From contig NZ_CP010827.1 of assembly GCF_000833575.1 (NCBI RefSeq), positions 2,520,096-2,584,095 on the forward strand: a stretch of DNA of 64,000 bases, given 5' to 3'. Source of the DNA: Corynebacterium singulare (lineage in GTDB: Bacteria; Actinomycetota; Actinomycetes; Mycobacteriales; Mycobacteriaceae). The position numbers and the translations under genes are program-made. Under the pieces are notes generated by a model. It saw nothing but the letters and a program-made list of their open reading frames with translations. It searched no databases and was not told the origin of the DNA. Shown one piece after another: positions 19,017-28,471 of this stretch; positions within the stretch are counted from its first letter, which is position 1, and the number at the start of each line of letters is the position of its first letter.

Positions 19017-20387
19017 TTACTTGCGTTCGCCGACGTGTCCGATGCCCTCCTTGAAGATGGTGCCACGCGGCGGCATCATGCCAGTGAACTTGAACACGAG
19101 GTAGATGACCACCGCAATGCCCAAGGAGACCCAACCGAAGCCTGCGGTGAAGCCATACATGACGGCCATCGGGGCGAGGATGGTCCAGGAGATCTCAAAG
19201 GGTCCGAAGCCGATGTAGGCCATGCCATACTCCGAAAGAGTGCCGGACTTCAGCTTCGGGTCCACGATCTTGAGGATGGCGATACCGGTGGCCACGGTAG
19301 CGGTGGCCCAGCCCCAACCAAAGATACCGCGCTCGATCCAGCGCTCGCCGAAGAACTCCGCCGGGAACCAGATAAGGAAGAACGCGCAGTAGATGGTGCC
19401 CAGAACGAAGAGCAGGAGGAGTGCCTGCCAGTAGGCCGCGACAGCTGCCGGCACGATGGCCGCCACGCCGAAGGCGATGAGGTAGTCGGTAGCAGCGCCG
19501 GACACGGAGCTCACGGTGTCCTTGTCCAAGTAGTCCTTGGCGCCCACCATGTTCATGATGGCGCGGAAGATAAGGCCCACGACCATGGACATGGCAAACA
19601 ATGGGATAGAAACGTTCTCCCAGAGGGACGCGATCCCTTGGTTGATGCCGTAGGCGGTCATGACGGTCAGCGCAATGAAGCCGACGTGGAGGGTGATGGG
19701 CTCAATGGCGGAGGGGTTGGTTGTCGCACGGCCCACGGACGGACGGTCCTCAAGGCGGGAGATATAGCCGCGGCGCAGTTCCTCCGGAAGCTCCTTCGGC
19801 ACATGCGACACCTTGCCTTTACGGATTCCCCAGTTACCAGCCACAATGCCGCCGACAATGGCGGCCAGCGTGCCCACCGTCGCGGACGTAAAGCCCAGGG
19901 AGGAAGCGGCATCTGCGCCCACGCCCTCCAGGGCGCCACCCACGGCTGCTGCGGTACCGAAGCCACCGGTGAAGCCCACAGGCAGCATCATGCCAAACCA
20001 GTCCGGGGTATCGAAGGTGGGCTTGAACAGGAGCAGACCCAGCACAATAAACAAGCCCCACTGGCCGGTGAACATCATGGTGGAATAACCCCACATGTTG
20101 CGAGCACCCTTGCCCATGTTGCCGCCCATCTCCATGGAGTAGGCCATAGACGCAAAGACCACCGCGATAAGCAGCGACGTGTAGCTGCCAAGATTATCGG
20201 ACAGGCCTACCCAGCCCAGGACGTTGGGGCCAAGGATGAGGCCGAGGAGGCCCGCGGTGATGGGGGCGGGCAGGAGCAGATCCTGGAATACGAACTTGAT
20301 CTTGTGGCGCAGTACGTTGCCGATGACCATGAGCAACGAGATCCAGCCGACATCGACCATGATCGTATACGCAGAGAATTCTTCCAT
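19017..20387 (-). CDS. GltS-type sodium/glutamate symporter family protein
   Basis: A 456-residue polytopic membrane protein with about 11-12 hydrophobic helices. It resembles the ESS (GltS) family: an N-terminal PAPITAGLLGLILGP segment, a Gly-rich GFTGGFGTAAAVGGALEG half-repeat, and a matching second half. GltS proteins import glutamate with sodium; the actual substrate here is unproven. I use ATG 20387 (MEEFSAYTIM), since AAGGAAG lies 7-8 bases upstream, rather than the start nine codons earlier. Own terminator downstream. Confidence 0.82.
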   Translation of the reverse strand: MEEFSAYTIMVDVGWISLLMVIGNVLRHKIKFVFQDLLLPAPITAGLLGLILGPNVLGWVGLSDNLGSYTSLLIAVVFASMAYSMEMGGNMGKGARNMWGYSTMMFTGQWGLFIVLGLLLFKPTFDTPDWFGMMLPVGFTGGFGTAAAVGGALEGVGADAASSLGFTSATVGTLAAIVGGIVAGNWGIRKGKVSHVPKELPEELRRGYISRLEDRPSVGRATTNPSAIEPITLHVGFIALTVMTAYGINQGIASLWENVSIPLFAMSMVVGLIFRAIMNMVGAKDYLDKDTVSSVSGAATDYLIAFGVAAIVPAAVAAYWQALLLLFVLGTIYCAFFLIWFPAEFFGERWIERGIFGWGWATATVATGIAILKIVDPKLKSGTLSEYGMAYIGFGPFEISWTILAPMAVMYGFTAGFGWVSLGIAVVIYLVFKFTGMMPPRGTIFKEGIGHVGERK

Positions 20388-20503
20388 GCGAAATCTTCCT
20401 TCCGTGCCGCTCATGGCGGCGTCATAGAGATAAGAGTCACCCTCTTCCGGGAAATGAACCGTAGATTACACTACAACCACATGCCTGCTATGCCACCCCT
20501 GCT

Positions 20504-20509
20504 TATAAT
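20504..20509 (+). promoter_or_regulatory. -10 box of the flavohaemoprotein-like gene
   Basis: A perfect TATAAT lies 45 bp before the ATG at 20555. No convincing -35 is visible, which is common for corynebacterial promoters. Confidence 0.5.
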
Positions 20510-20554
20510 CCGTGGGTAATTGATGGCTACCCCCGGCGACTATGATGGGCGGGC

Positions 20555-21751
20555 ATGAGGGAACTGGGTGAGCATCTGCGCAATCACGCCGAGGAGTACC
20601 GCGACGCAGTACACGGTCACTTTTTCGCCACCGTGGCGCAGGCCCGCCAGATTTTTGCTCTCTCTATGAAAGACACCCATCCCTCGATGGCGCCGGCCTT
20701 GGCGTGGGTGTTGGAGAACCTCGAGGAGGGCAGGATTCCCCCCGATGTGGCCGAACGCCTAGGACGCTTGGGCCGCGAGCACCGCCGGCATGGTTTCCCA
20801 CCGGAGATCTATCCCCAGTTTGAGGCTTCGCTTATCCACGGCCTCAGCGTGCTGGGGCTCACGCCGCATCAGTACAGCGTGGCCACGCGCACCATTTCTC
20901 GTATCTGTTCGCTCATGCAGGAGGCCGCCGCGCTTGCCGACGTCTCCGGTGTTGCTCCTGCCCATAGCGCCCAAGTCGTGGCCGTCGAGAAGCCGAATCG
21001 GCGCACGGCCGTAGTGCGGCTGGAGTCAGGTGTGCCAGTGGAGTACCGCGCGGGACAGTCTGTGCCAGTAACGTCGCAGCTCACCCCCGGCACGTGGCGT
21101 CTGCTCACCCCTGCCGCCCCGGCCGATCCCTCAGGCCAGCTGATTTTCCACGTGGCCCTGGCGGGTGAGGCCTCATCCATGTTGGCGAAGGCCAAACCGG
21201 GCGATTGGTGGACGCTCGGCGCCCCTACGGGTGATCCGGTGCGTCTCGGCCCCTCCACGACCCTCATCGCCTTCGGCACTGGGTGGGCCGGTGCGCGCGC
21301 CTTGCTTCTCGACGCCCTCCCCGACCTCCCCTCGGGCCTGCGCGTGGTCGTCGTCGCACCTACCCCGGGCAAGCACTATGACACAGAGTTTCGGGCGAAC
21401 CTGCAAACGTTGGTGCCCTCCCTAAAGATTCAGCACATTGTTCGCGATGCGACCGATCCGTGGCTGCTTGGCGCAACCGCCCCGGCAGCGGGTTTCTCCC
21501 CCATCGTCGCTGCAGAGCCCATGGACCCGGTCCTTGCCGCGGGCACCGAGCGCCGCTTTGTGCTCATTGGCGCGGCTGACCGCGTCGAGGTAGCCCAGGC
21601 CGCACTACTCAAGGGCGGGGTAAAGCCGGAATCCATCATCACGGAAGGCTGGCAGCGCGGTAGTGAATGGACGGCGTCGGCAGCCGAGCTCGACGGCTGG
21701 GGCGGTGATTGGGAGGCCTGGGCCGCGTGGAAGAAATCCCAGTGGACCTAA
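20555..21751 (+). CDS. flavohaemoprotein-like protein (globin plus ferredoxin-reductase domains)
   Basis: The 398 residues comprise a globin-like domain (about 1-130) with the proximal His in LGREHRRHGFPPEIYPQF, a FAD-type beta-barrel (about 140-220) and an NAD(P)-binding domain starting at LIAFGTGWAGARALLLDAL. The usual flavin-binding RxYS/T motif is not obvious; the equivalent stretch reads GTWRLLTPA. FAD binding may therefore differ from classical nitric oxide dioxygenases. The C-terminus is unusually Trp-rich (GWGGDWEAWAAWKKSQW). NO detoxification is a family-based inference. It converges on the amidase gene with a hairpin between them. Confidence 0.75.
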   Translation: MRELGEHLRNHAEEYRDAVHGHFFATVAQARQIFALSMKDTHPSMAPALAWVLENLEEGRIPPDVAERLGRLGREHRRHGFPPEIYPQFEASLIHGLSVLGLTPHQYSVATRTISRICSLMQEAAALADVSGVAPAHSAQVVAVEKPNRRTAVVRLESGVPVEYRAGQSVPVTSQLTPGTWRLLTPAAPADPSGQLIFHVALAGEASSMLAKAKPGDWWTLGAPTGDPVRLGPSTTLIAFGTGWAGARALLLDALPDLPSGLRVVVVAPTPGKHYDTEFRANLQTLVPSLKIQHIVRDATDPWLLGATAPAAGFSPIVAAEPMDPVLAAGTERRFVLIGAADRVEVAQAALLKGGVKPESIITEGWQRGSEWTASAAELDGWGGDWEAWAAWKKSQWT

Positions 21752-21804
21752 GCGCTCGAAGCGCCTAAGCGCTCAAAGCGCCTAAGCGCTCAAAGCGCTT
21801 AGGC
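21750..21804. repeat. three 17-bp tandem repeats forming a hairpin between convergent genes
   Basis: Units AAGCGCTCGAAGCGCCT, AAGCGCTCAAAGCGCCT and AAGCGCTCAAAGCGCTT lie back to back. The last gives a perfect stem, CCTAAGCGCT-CAA-AGCGCTTAGG (21782-21804), reaching into the stop codon of the leftward gene. It is probably a bidirectional transcription stop, but lacks a T-run. Confidence 0.75.
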
Positions 21805-22608
21805 ATCTAAGACGGGGAGGGATTCCCGCACCGAGGCCACGGTGTCCGGGTCAACCTCGCCGTAGAGGATTTCTGGCTCGTAACCGGCTTCGGCCACGCG
21901 GGTGCCGTCGGGGGCCACGAGCACCGAGTGGCCGATACCGGTCGGCCCTGAGTCTTCCCCGGCCTTCGCCTCCCCGCCGGGGCGCGCCTGGCCCGCAGCA
22001 AGAATATAGCTGGTGGAATCCAATGCGCGAGCAGCGGTAAGTAGGCGCCACTGGTCTAGCTTGCCCTCACCATCCGCCCAGCTCGTAGGCACCACGATGA
22101 GCTGCGCGCCCTGGCGGGCCAGCTCCTTGAACTGCTCGGGGAAGCGAATGTCATAGCAGATAGCAACCCCCACGGTGATGCCATCAACTTCAAACGTCAC
22201 GAGGGAATCGCCTGCCCGGACGGTATCGGATTCGCGGTAGTTGAAAGCGTCGTACGTGTGGACCTTTTCGTAGCCTTCGAGCACACCTGGGCCCACAATG
22301 AGCGCCACATTGCTCACGCGGTTGATGGTCTTGTCACCGCGCTCGACGGTATCGGCCGGGGCAAACATGCCCAGCACCACATACACACCAAGCTCCTCTG
22401 CCAGTGCGCGCACCTTGGTAGCAAACTGTCCGTCCAGCCCCTCCGCGTGGGTATCGAGGCGCCCGGAGTCAAAGCTCTGGGAGGTTGCCTCCGGCAAGAC
22501 AATGAGCTGGGCGCCATTCTCCGCCGCCTCCTGGATTTTCCCCAGCGCTACGGCCAGGTTCTCCTCCACGTCTCCGGTGCTGGTGAACTGTACTGCTGCT
22601 ACCTTCAT
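21799..22608 (-). CDS. carbon-nitrogen hydrolase (nitrilase superfamily, omega-amidase/Nit-like)
   Basis: Cytoplasmic amidase-type enzyme of 269 residues. The catalytic triad is visible: Glu in LIVLPEATSQ, Lys in GYEKVHTYD and Cys in VAICYDIRFPEQ. Length and motifs fit the Nit1/Nit2 branch, whose members hydrolyse omega-amides or deaminated glutathione. The exact substrate is not readable. ATG 22608 is used; no strong ribosome site is seen upstream. Confidence 0.88.
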   Translation of the reverse strand: MKVAAVQFTSTGDVEENLAVALGKIQEAAENGAQLIVLPEATSQSFDSGRLDTHAEGLDGQFATKVRALAEELGVYVVLGMFAPADTVERGDKTINRVSNVALIVGPGVLEGYEKVHTYDAFNYRESDTVRAGDSLVTFEVDGITVGVAICYDIRFPEQFKELARQGAQLIVVPTSWADGEGKLDQWRLLTAARALDSTSYILAAGQARPGGEAKAGEDSGPTGIGHSVLVAPDGTRVAEAGYEPEILYGEVDPDTVASVRESLPVLDA

Positions 22609-22710
22609 GCGGCCTACGGTAGACGAGCCCGGACTAGTTATCCACAGATTTCGTGGATTCGCGGTTGCCGCTCTTTACGGCGATAGGACACCTGGCGCAG
22701 TCTCGATGCT

Positions 22711-22971
22711 ATGAACCACCTCGACATTGATCATGCTGCCCTCACCCAGATCCGCAACCTCTATGACCACCGCCCGCCACCCGGCCCCACAGCTTTAGAT
22801 GCCCCGCCCCGCACCGCTGCGGCGCTCGCGCGTTTAGCTTCCCAGTGGGAATCTTCTCGCCGCTCCAGCGACGCCGCGCGCATGGCCCACTTAGAGGACC
22901 TTGAGCGTTTCGTGGTGGCGGCCAACGATATCGATTCCGAGCTGTCCGCCCGTTTGGAAGGTTTCCGATGA
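22711..22971 (+). CDS. small helical protein paired with a DUF1023 hydrolase
   Basis: An 86-residue, largely helical, Ala/Arg/Leu-rich protein with a single central Trp (SQWESSRRSS) and a Pro-rich loop (DHRPPPGPTALDAPP). It has no signal peptide. Its stop overlaps the next start (ATGA), so the two are translationally coupled. Size and helical content resemble the small partners found beside DUF1023 hydrolases and WXG100-type proteins, but no WXG motif is present. I do not recognise a family. Confidence 0.65.
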   Translation: MNHLDIDHAALTQIRNLYDHRPPPGPTALDAPPRTAAALARLASQWESSRRSSDAARMAHLEDLERFVVAANDIDSELSARLEGFR

Positions 22972-24116
22972 GCACCGCGCAGACCCTCTATGCCACCTCG
23001 TCTGAACTCTCCGCTTTATCCCGTGAGCTGGATAATTATATCGATGAGTCCCACCATCATTGGGTAGCTCTAGCTATCTCTGGCGCCGCTGGCGATGCTG
23101 CCCGCTCCGCTCTTCGCCGAGGCACGGATAGCCTTCTCAGCCCCGCCCAGCAGATGCGTATGGCCGCCCAGATCGTGTCGCTCTACGCTCCCCTCCAGGA
23201 GAAGATTGAGAACCTTCGCGCCCGCCTCAGTGCTTCCCCTCTTACCCATCCACGCAGTAGTCTCATGGGCCAGCTCGATGCGCTTGCCGACGCCCTCGAT
23301 TGGGCCTGCGCCCGCCAACTCCACGCCCTGTGCACACCAGAGATGTCCGCTCCCCCAACCCGCCTCGACGATTATGCTGATCTCTCCTTTGCCGAGCTCC
23401 ATCAGGTGCAACTCACCCTCGCCAGCGACGAGGTCCGCATGCTCGCCGCCGCGAATCCAGATATGACCATTCTGGAAACCAGTCCCGGGCGCCTCGTGGC
23501 TCTTATCGACCCCTCCGGACTAGCCACTCAGCCCGCGCAGGTGTTAAACGTCAGCACCTTCGTGGGCGGTGTAGGTTCCTCCGATCCCGCAGGTTGGCCA
23601 ACCTCGCTTGAGCGTGCTCGCTCCATTGCCCATGCCACCGGTGGGCCCACGGTGGCGTGGCTCGGTTATTCCGCCCCTTCCTCCTTGTCGCGCGCCGTGC
23701 ACGAGGAGCCGGCCCGGCGCGGGGCGGCGGAGCTCACTCGCTTTCAACGTGCACTCCGCGCTCGCTTCCCTCGGGCGCAGCACATGCTGATCGGTTATTC
23801 CTATGGCTCGGTCGTCGTGGGCAAGGCCGCCCACGAGGAGAAGGTTGCTGATGACATCGTGCTCGTCGGCAGCCCTGGCGCTTCCACCACGAGCGCGGAC
23901 CAGCTCCACGGCCGTGTGTGGAGTGCCACCAATGCCGATGATCCCATTGCTCTGACCACCGGTCCCCTCGGCGGCATCCACGGCCCTAGTCCGTCTTCCC
24001 CTCATTTCGGCGCCGCTCCCCTCCCCGGCGCGAACGGCCTGCCGGGCGACCATGGCACCTATTGGAAAGACCCCGCATTCCTGCGGGGTCTAGGCTCTAT
24101 TGCTCAGCGCAGTTAG
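22968..24116 (+). CDS. DUF1023-type alpha/beta hydrolase with an N-terminal WXG-like helical domain
   Basis: The 382 residues have two parts. Residues 1-150 are helical and include HHHWVALAISGAAGDAARSALRRG, reminiscent of WXG100-like helical hairpins. Residues 170-382 are an alpha/beta hydrolase with the nucleophile elbow IGYSYGSVVVG, a later DDPIALTTGP and a GDHGTYW His, giving a plausible Ser-Asp-His triad. No signal peptide is seen. The family is common in actinobacteria; its substrates are unknown. It may be a secreted effector or lipase whose small partner is made just upstream (inference). A perfect 10-bp hairpin lies within its last codons. Confidence 0.78.
   Translation: MSTAQTLYATSSELSALSRELDNYIDESHHHWVALAISGAAGDAARSALRRGTDSLLSPAQQMRMAAQIVSLYAPLQEKIENLRARLSASPLTHPRSSLMGQLDALADALDWACARQLHALCTPEMSAPPTRLDDYADLSFAELHQVQLTLASDEVRMLAAANPDMTILETSPGRLVALIDPSGLATQPAQVLNVSTFVGGVGSSDPAGWPTSLERARSIAHATGGPTVAWLGYSAPSSLSRAVHEEPARRGAAELTRFQRALRARFPRAQHMLIGYSYGSVVVGKAAHEEKVADDIVLVGSPGASTTSADQLHGRVWSATNADDPIALTTGPLGGIHGPSPSSPHFGAAPLPGANGLPGDHGTYWKDPAFLRGLGSIAQRS
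24068..24091. other. perfect 10-bp hairpin inside the 3' end of the hydrolase gene
   Basis: AGACCCCGCA-TTCC-TGCGGGGTCT has terminator-like geometry but no T-run, and ends 25 bp before the stop codon. It may protect the mRNA 3' end or act as an attenuator. Confidence 0.5.
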
Positions 24117-24145
24117 GACTTACCTAGCCCGCTGCGCAGGGCCTC

Positions 24146-25666
24146 TTAGAATAGGCCGGCGTGCTCCTCTGAGTACGACACGAGCATATTCTTGGTCTCC
24201 TGGTAGTGCCCCAGCATCATAAGGTGGTTCTCACGTCCGATGCCGGACTCCTTGTAGCCACCGAAGGCACTGTGAGCGGGGTATACGTGATAGTGGTTAA
24301 TCCACACGCGGCCGGCCTGAATTTCGCGGCCAGCACGGTAGCAGGTGTTTTGGTGGCGCGACCACACACCGGCACCGAGGCCGAAGTTGGTGTCGTTCGC
24401 AATCTGGATAGCTTCCTCGAAGTCCTTGAACGTGGCCACGGAGAGCACCGGACCAAAGATCTCCTCGCGGAAGATGCGCATATCGTTGGTGCCCTTAAAC
24501 ACGGTGGGCTCGATGTAATAGCCGTTCTCCAGGCCCTCCACCTTGTTCACGTGGCCGCCGACGAGGGTTTCCGCACCTTCCTTCGGGCCCACCTCGAGGT
24601 ACTCGGTGATTTTATCCATCTGCTCCTGCGAGGCCTGGGCACCCATCATGGTCTCGGTATCGAGCGGATGCCCAATCTTGATCTTCTTCACGCGCTCCAC
24701 AGCCAACTCAAGGAACTTGTCCGCGATGTCCTCATGGATAAGCGCACGCGACGGGCAGGTACAGACCTCGCCCTGATTGAGGGCGAACATGACAAAGCCC
24801 TCGACGCACTTCTCTAGGTAGTCATCGTCCTTATCCATGATGTCGGCGAAGAAGATGGACGGCGACTTTCCGCCCAGCTCCAGGGTGACCGGAATGACCT
24901 TGTCAGCAGCGGTCTTGTTGATGATCTTGCCCACCGGGGTGGAGCCGGTAAAGGCAATCTTGGCAATGCGGTCAGAACCGGACAATGCAGCACCGGCTTC
25001 GTCGCCGACACCATTGACGATGTTGAGCACGCCCTTGGGCAGGAGGTCCTCAATAATCTCGATGAGCAGCAGGATGGACGCAGGTGTCTGCTCCGCCGGC
25101 TTCATCACGATGGTGTTGCCCGCAGCCAGGGCCGGGGCAATCTTCCATGCGGCCATGAGCAAAGGGAAGTTCCACGGAATGATCTGGCCCACCACGCCCA
25201 GTGGCTCGTGGAAGTGATACGCCACGGTGTCCTGGTCAATCTGGGAAAGACGGCCTTCTTGGGCACGGATGGCGCCGGCGAAGTAACGGAAGTGATCCAC
25301 GGCCAGTGGGATGTCAGCGGCGAGGGTCTCACGCACAGCCTTGCCGTTCTCCCAGGTCTCCGCGACAGCAATCTTCTCCAGGTTCTCCTCGATGCGGTCC
25401 GCAATGCGGTGCAGCAAAAGAGCACGTTCTGCCGGAGTGGTCTTGCCGAAGGTCTCGAAGGCTTTCTCGGCGGCGTCGATAGCCAAGTTAATGTCTGCTT
25501 CCTTACCGCGGGCTACCTGGCAGAAGACCTCACCGGTGACCGGGGTGATGTTGTCCATATACTCGCCATCGACGGGCGCAACCCACTCGCCGCCGATGTA
25601 GTTGTCATAGCGCTCGCGGAAGGAGACGATGGCATTGTCAGTTCCGGGGTTTGCATACAAAGTCAT
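24146..25666 (-). CDS. ald: NAD-dependent aldehyde dehydrogenase
   Basis: A 506-residue ALDH-superfamily enzyme oxidising an aldehyde to the acid; by position and similarity the likely substrate is acetaldehyde. Visible parts are the cofactor region [34 protein letters not shown], the loop [11 protein letters not shown], the base Glu in [10 protein letters not shown] and the nucleophile Cys in [14 protein letters not shown] (two Cys neighbours). GPVLSVATF lies near the end. ATG 25666 is preceded by AAAGGC. It lies beside the hspR operon, as in C. glutamicum, but is transcribed separately. Confidence 0.92.
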   Translation of the reverse strand: MTLYANPGTDNAIVSFRERYDNYIGGEWVAPVDGEYMDNITPVTGEVFCQVARGKEADINLAIDAAEKAFETFGKTTPAERALLLHRIADRIEENLEKIAVAETWENGKAVRETLAADIPLAVDHFRYFAGAIRAQEGRLSQIDQDTVAYHFHEPLGVVGQIIPWNFPLLMAAWKIAPALAAGNTIVMKPAEQTPASILLLIEIIEDLLPKGVLNIVNGVGDEAGAALSGSDRIAKIAFTGSTPVGKIINKTAADKVIPVTLELGGKSPSIFFADIMDKDDDYLEKCVEGFVMFALNQGEVCTCPSRALIHEDIADKFLELAVERVKKIKIGHPLDTETMMGAQASQEQMDKITEYLEVGPKEGAETLVGGHVNKVEGLENGYYIEPTVFKGTNDMRIFREEIFGPVLSVATFKDFEEAIQIANDTNFGLGAGVWSRHQNTCYRAGREIQAGRVWINHYHVYPAHSAFGGYKESGIGRENHLMMLGHYQETKNMLVSYSEEHAGLF

Positions 25667-26002
25667 GCGCGTAGTGCCTTTCTTGTGGGTTCTTTTCCAT
25701 CACGGCGGCCGCCCGCACAAAATTCATAGAAAGTGACGGGCAACACACCATTGAATGCGAGTGTAGCGATATATTCTGCCAAACTCACGTTTTTCTACAA
25801 GAAAGCTTTTGGCACTGGGCAACTAGCGCAGAAGTTGGCCTAGAAGAAGGACCCTAACTGACGGGGATCTGGACCCCAGAGCAATGTGGGGCAGGATCTG
25901 CGTCAGTTAGGGCCCCTGGGAGCGCAGCAGGCACGCAGGCCGGGCCCAAACGGGTGGCCGGGCAGGGCCGGCCGAGACTGGGAAAGGCCGAAAACAGTAG
26001 AA
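25667..26002. other. intergenic region between ald and hspR containing a large palindrome
   Basis: No gene supported. It holds the ald promoter region (AT-rich near 25760-25800) and the 61-bp palindromic element at 25852-25912. A very GC-rich stretch leads to the terminator of the heat-shock operon. Confidence 0.6.
25852..25912. repeat. palindromic element, 12-bp perfect arms
   Basis: CCCTAACTGACG (25852-25863) and CGTCAGTTAGGG (25901-25912) enclose a 37-base loop with further pairing (CCCC/GGGG). It resembles the element at 40831-40896: both end in a CCCTA-type arm and both have GAGCAATG in the same strand of the loop. Confidence 0.75.
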
Positions 26003-26023
26003 CCCCCTCCATCAATGAGGGGG
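26003..26023 (-). terminator. terminator of the dnaK-grpE-dnaJ-hspR operon
   Basis: CCCCCTC and GAGGGGG form a perfect 7-bp stem with a 7-base loop just after the hspR stop. On the minus strand it is followed by TTCTACTGTTTT, a broken T-run. Confidence 0.75.
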
Positions 26024-26032
26024 TAAAAGCGC

Positions 26033-26449
26033 CTAGCTGCGGCGGCCGCGGCGCGGCTTCCACATCACCACGGAGGTGGAGCGCGGCACGTGCACGAGCT
26101 CGCCACGGGAAGGCCGGGACTCGCTGCGGAGGCGCTCGACCTCGGCTTGGAGCTCGTCGCGCTCGGCGGCGAGGCGGTCACGCTCCGCTGTCAGCTCGAT
26201 GATGGACTTGATGCCGGCCAGATTCACGCCATCATCCTGCGAGAGGGCCTGGATCTTGCGCAGCAGCTCGATATCGCTTTCGGAGTAGCGACGTCCGCCA
26301 CCGGAGGTACGGGCTGGGGACACCAGCCCCATGCGGTCATAGGTGCGCAGAGTCTGGGCATGCATGCCAGACAGCTCCGCTGCGACGGAAATGACGTACA
26401 TCGCCTTCGGCTTCGCAGAGTCGCTTCGGCCTGTTGCGTCTTTATTCAT
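26033..26449 (-). CDS. hspR: heat-shock repressor HspR
   Basis: MerR-type DNA-binding repressor that binds HAIR operators with DnaK as likely co-repressor. The 138-residue product has the HTH YVISVAAELSGMHAQTLRTYDRMGLVSP, the second segment GGGRRYSESDIELLRKIQAL and a leucine/Glu coiled coil (about 85-115). A basic tail ends WKPRRGRRS. ATG 26449 sits 6 bases from GGAGG; the GTG just before it is too close. It is the last gene of the operon, 13 bp after dnaJ. Confidence 0.96.
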   Translation of the reverse strand: MNKDATGRSDSAKPKAMYVISVAAELSGMHAQTLRTYDRMGLVSPARTSGGGRRYSESDIELLRKIQALSQDDGVNLAGIKSIIELTAERDRLAAERDELQAEVERLRSESRPSRGELVHVPRSTSVVMWKPRRGRRS

Positions 26450-26462
26450 CACACACCTCCCT

Positions 26463-27671
26463 CTAGCGCTTTACCGGGTTTCCGTCCCAACCCTTGCGCG
26501 GGTCAAAGCCGGAATCCTTCTCCGCCTGCGCATAGCTGCGCAGCGCCGAGGAGGCAGCAGCATCCAGGTTGGTGGGCACAGCAACCTGGACACTCACCAT
26601 AAGGTCACCAGCCTTGCCGGAGCGCTTCGGCACACCGCGGCCCTTGACACGCAAGGTACGGCCATCCGGGGTACCAGCAGGAACCTTCACGCGTACCGGC
26701 GAATCCAGGGTGGGCACCGTGATGGTGTCCCCCAAGGCCAGCTCCGCGAAAGAGACCGGGACGGTGACGTGCAGGTCATCGCCCTCACGCGTGAAGACCT
26801 CGTCGGGTTTCACGGTCACGGCCACAAAGAGGTCACCGGACGGCGTGCCGTTGGGGCCCGCTTCACCTTGGCCGGCGAGGCGCACCTTCTGCCCGTCGAT
26901 AACACCGGCGGGGATGCGCACCGTGATAGAGCGCGTGCGGTGTACGGTTCCGGAGCCGGAGCAATCCGGGCACGGATCCTCCGCGCGCTGGCCGGTGCCA
27001 CCGCAGTCGGTACACGGCGCCGAGAGGCCGAAGGTACCGCGTTGCTCAGAGGTGAAACCGGTGCCATCGCAGGTCTTACACGTCGACAGCTTCCCGGTCT
27101 TCGAGCCCGAACCGTGGCAGGTGGTGCACGGCGCCTCGCCGCTGAGCTGCAGCGGGATCGTGGTGCCTTTGGCTGCCTCGCGGAAGTCGAGAGTTATCTG
27201 CGTTTCGACGTCGGCCCCCCGCGACGGCCGAGCTGTGTGGCCAGCACCACCGCCGCGGTTGAAAACGCCACCGAAGATATCCCCAAAACCGCCGCCTTGA
27301 GACGCTCCTCGAGGGGATCCTCCGAAGATGTCGGAGAGGTCGAATTCTTGCGCACCCGGTCCACCCATGTTCGGGGATCGAAACCCGCCGGGAAATCCGG
27401 CGCCTCCTCTCCGCCCAAAGCCACCGCCGCTGCGCATCATGGCCTTGAACTGGTCGTAGTCCTTGCGGTCGGACGCATCAGACAGCACGTCGTACGCCTC
27501 AGCCACCTGCTTGAACTTCTCCGCCGCCTCCGGGTTGTCCGGGTTGGCGTCGGGGTGATTCTCGCGGGCGAGCTTGCGGTAAGCATGCTTAATCTCGTCG
27601 GCGCTGGCGGACGAGGAGACCCCCAGATCCGCGTAGTAATCCTTGTCTGCCCATTCTGGCTTAGCATTCAC
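26463..27671 (-). CDS. dnaJ: chaperone co-factor DnaJ
   Basis: J-protein that loads substrates on DnaK and stimulates its ATPase. The 402 residues contain the J domain with HPD (ENHPDAN), a Gly/Phe-rich segment (about 82-150), four zinc-finger repeats ([32 protein letters not shown]) and the C-terminal substrate domain. GTG 27671 is the start; AAAGGAGGAG lies about 9 bases upstream. Fourth-to-last order in the operon is dnaK, grpE, dnaJ, hspR, typical of actinobacteria. Confidence 0.96.
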   Translation of the reverse strand: MNAKPEWADKDYYADLGVSSSASADEIKHAYRKLARENHPDANPDNPEAAEKFKQVAEAYDVLSDASDRKDYDQFKAMMRSGGGFGRRGGAGFPGGFRSPNMGGPGAQEFDLSDIFGGSPRGASQGGGFGDIFGGVFNRGGGAGHTARPSRGADVETQITLDFREAAKGTTIPLQLSGEAPCTTCHGSGSKTGKLSTCKTCDGTGFTSEQRGTFGLSAPCTDCGGTGQRAEDPCPDCSGSGTVHRTRSITVRIPAGVIDGQKVRLAGQGEAGPNGTPSGDLFVAVTVKPDEVFTREGDDLHVTVPVSFAELALGDTITVPTLDSPVRVKVPAGTPDGRTLRVKGRGVPKRSGKAGDLMVSVQVAVPTNLDAAASSALRSYAQAEKDSGFDPRKGWDGNPVKR

Positions 27672-27763
27672 TGGGCATCTCCTCCTTTCAGGAGAATCTC
27701 AAAAGTTGTATCTAAAAGAAGAGTGGCGTCAAGGAAGAAACACCCTGACGCCACCATCTGCCA

Positions 27764-28468
27764 TTATTCTGCGCTATCCGGGCTATCCGGAGAAGCAGAC
27801 TCTGCTTGGCCGGCAGGGTCGGCGATAATCACCATGGCGGTACGCACAACACGCTCGCCTACCTTGTAGCCAGGGCGCAGCACCGTGCCCACTGCCTGCT
27901 CATTACCAGTGGAGAGGTCCTGAACGGCCTCGTGCACCTCGGGGTCAAAGGCATCGCCTTCCTCACCGAAAGGCACCAGCTGGTTGTTGCTGAGCACGCC
28001 GTTGAGCTTGTCCGCGATGGCCTTCAGCGGGCCTTCAGTGAGGTCACCATGCTGGCGGGCGAGTTCCAGGTCATCAAGGATAGGCAGGAAACCTGCCAGG
28101 ACCTTGGCCTTGGTGGTCTCGATCACGGCCTGGCGGTCGCGCTCGGTGCGGCGGCGGTAGTTGGTGTACTCCGCATTGAGGCGCTGGAGGTCCTCGGTGC
28201 GCTCAGCCAGCTGAGCCTCCAGGGAGTTCTCCGCAGTGTCCACGGCCGGGTCAGCCGCTTCTTCCTCGGCGATGTCGCGTGCGGCATCATCCACGGCGGC
28301 CTCAGCCTCAGCGGTGTCTGCGGTCGCGGCGTCAGCCTGGGCCTCAGCGGCCTCGTCAGCAGCACCATCGGCAGCAGCGGCCTCGGCGGCGGCAGCCTCC
28401 GCGGCGTCGGCGGAGGTTGCCTCAGGGTCGGTGTTGGCCGGGTTGCCCGGGTCCTGAGGGGAGGTCAT
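27764..28468 (-). CDS. grpE: nucleotide exchange factor GrpE
   Basis: Releases ADP from DnaK. The 234-residue product has a GrpE core from about residue 85: the long helix [38 protein letters not shown] and the beta-domain [18 protein letters not shown]. The first 85 residues are an unusually long acidic Ala/Asp/Glu-rich leader ([20 protein letters not shown] pattern) and are probably disordered. It starts three bases after the dnaK stop, so it is coupled to dnaK. Confidence 0.95.
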   Translation of the reverse strand: MTSPQDPGNPANTDPEATSADAAEAAAAEAAAADGAADEAAEAQADAATADTAEAEAAVDDAARDIAEEEAADPAVDTAENSLEAQLAERTEDLQRLNAEYTNYRRRTERDRQAVIETTKAKVLAGFLPILDDLELARQHGDLTEGPLKAIADKLNGVLSNNQLVPFGEEGDAFDPEVHEAVQDLSTGNEQAVGTVLRPGYKVGERVVRTAMVIIADPAGQAESASPDSPDSAE

Positions 28469-28471
28469 GGT

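Noticed and set aside
22638..22646. perfect DnaA box TTATCCACA
   Set aside because: A single 9-mer is expected about this often by chance in 64 kb on two strands; no cluster, AT-rich unwinding region or dnaA/dnaN nearby, so not an origin.
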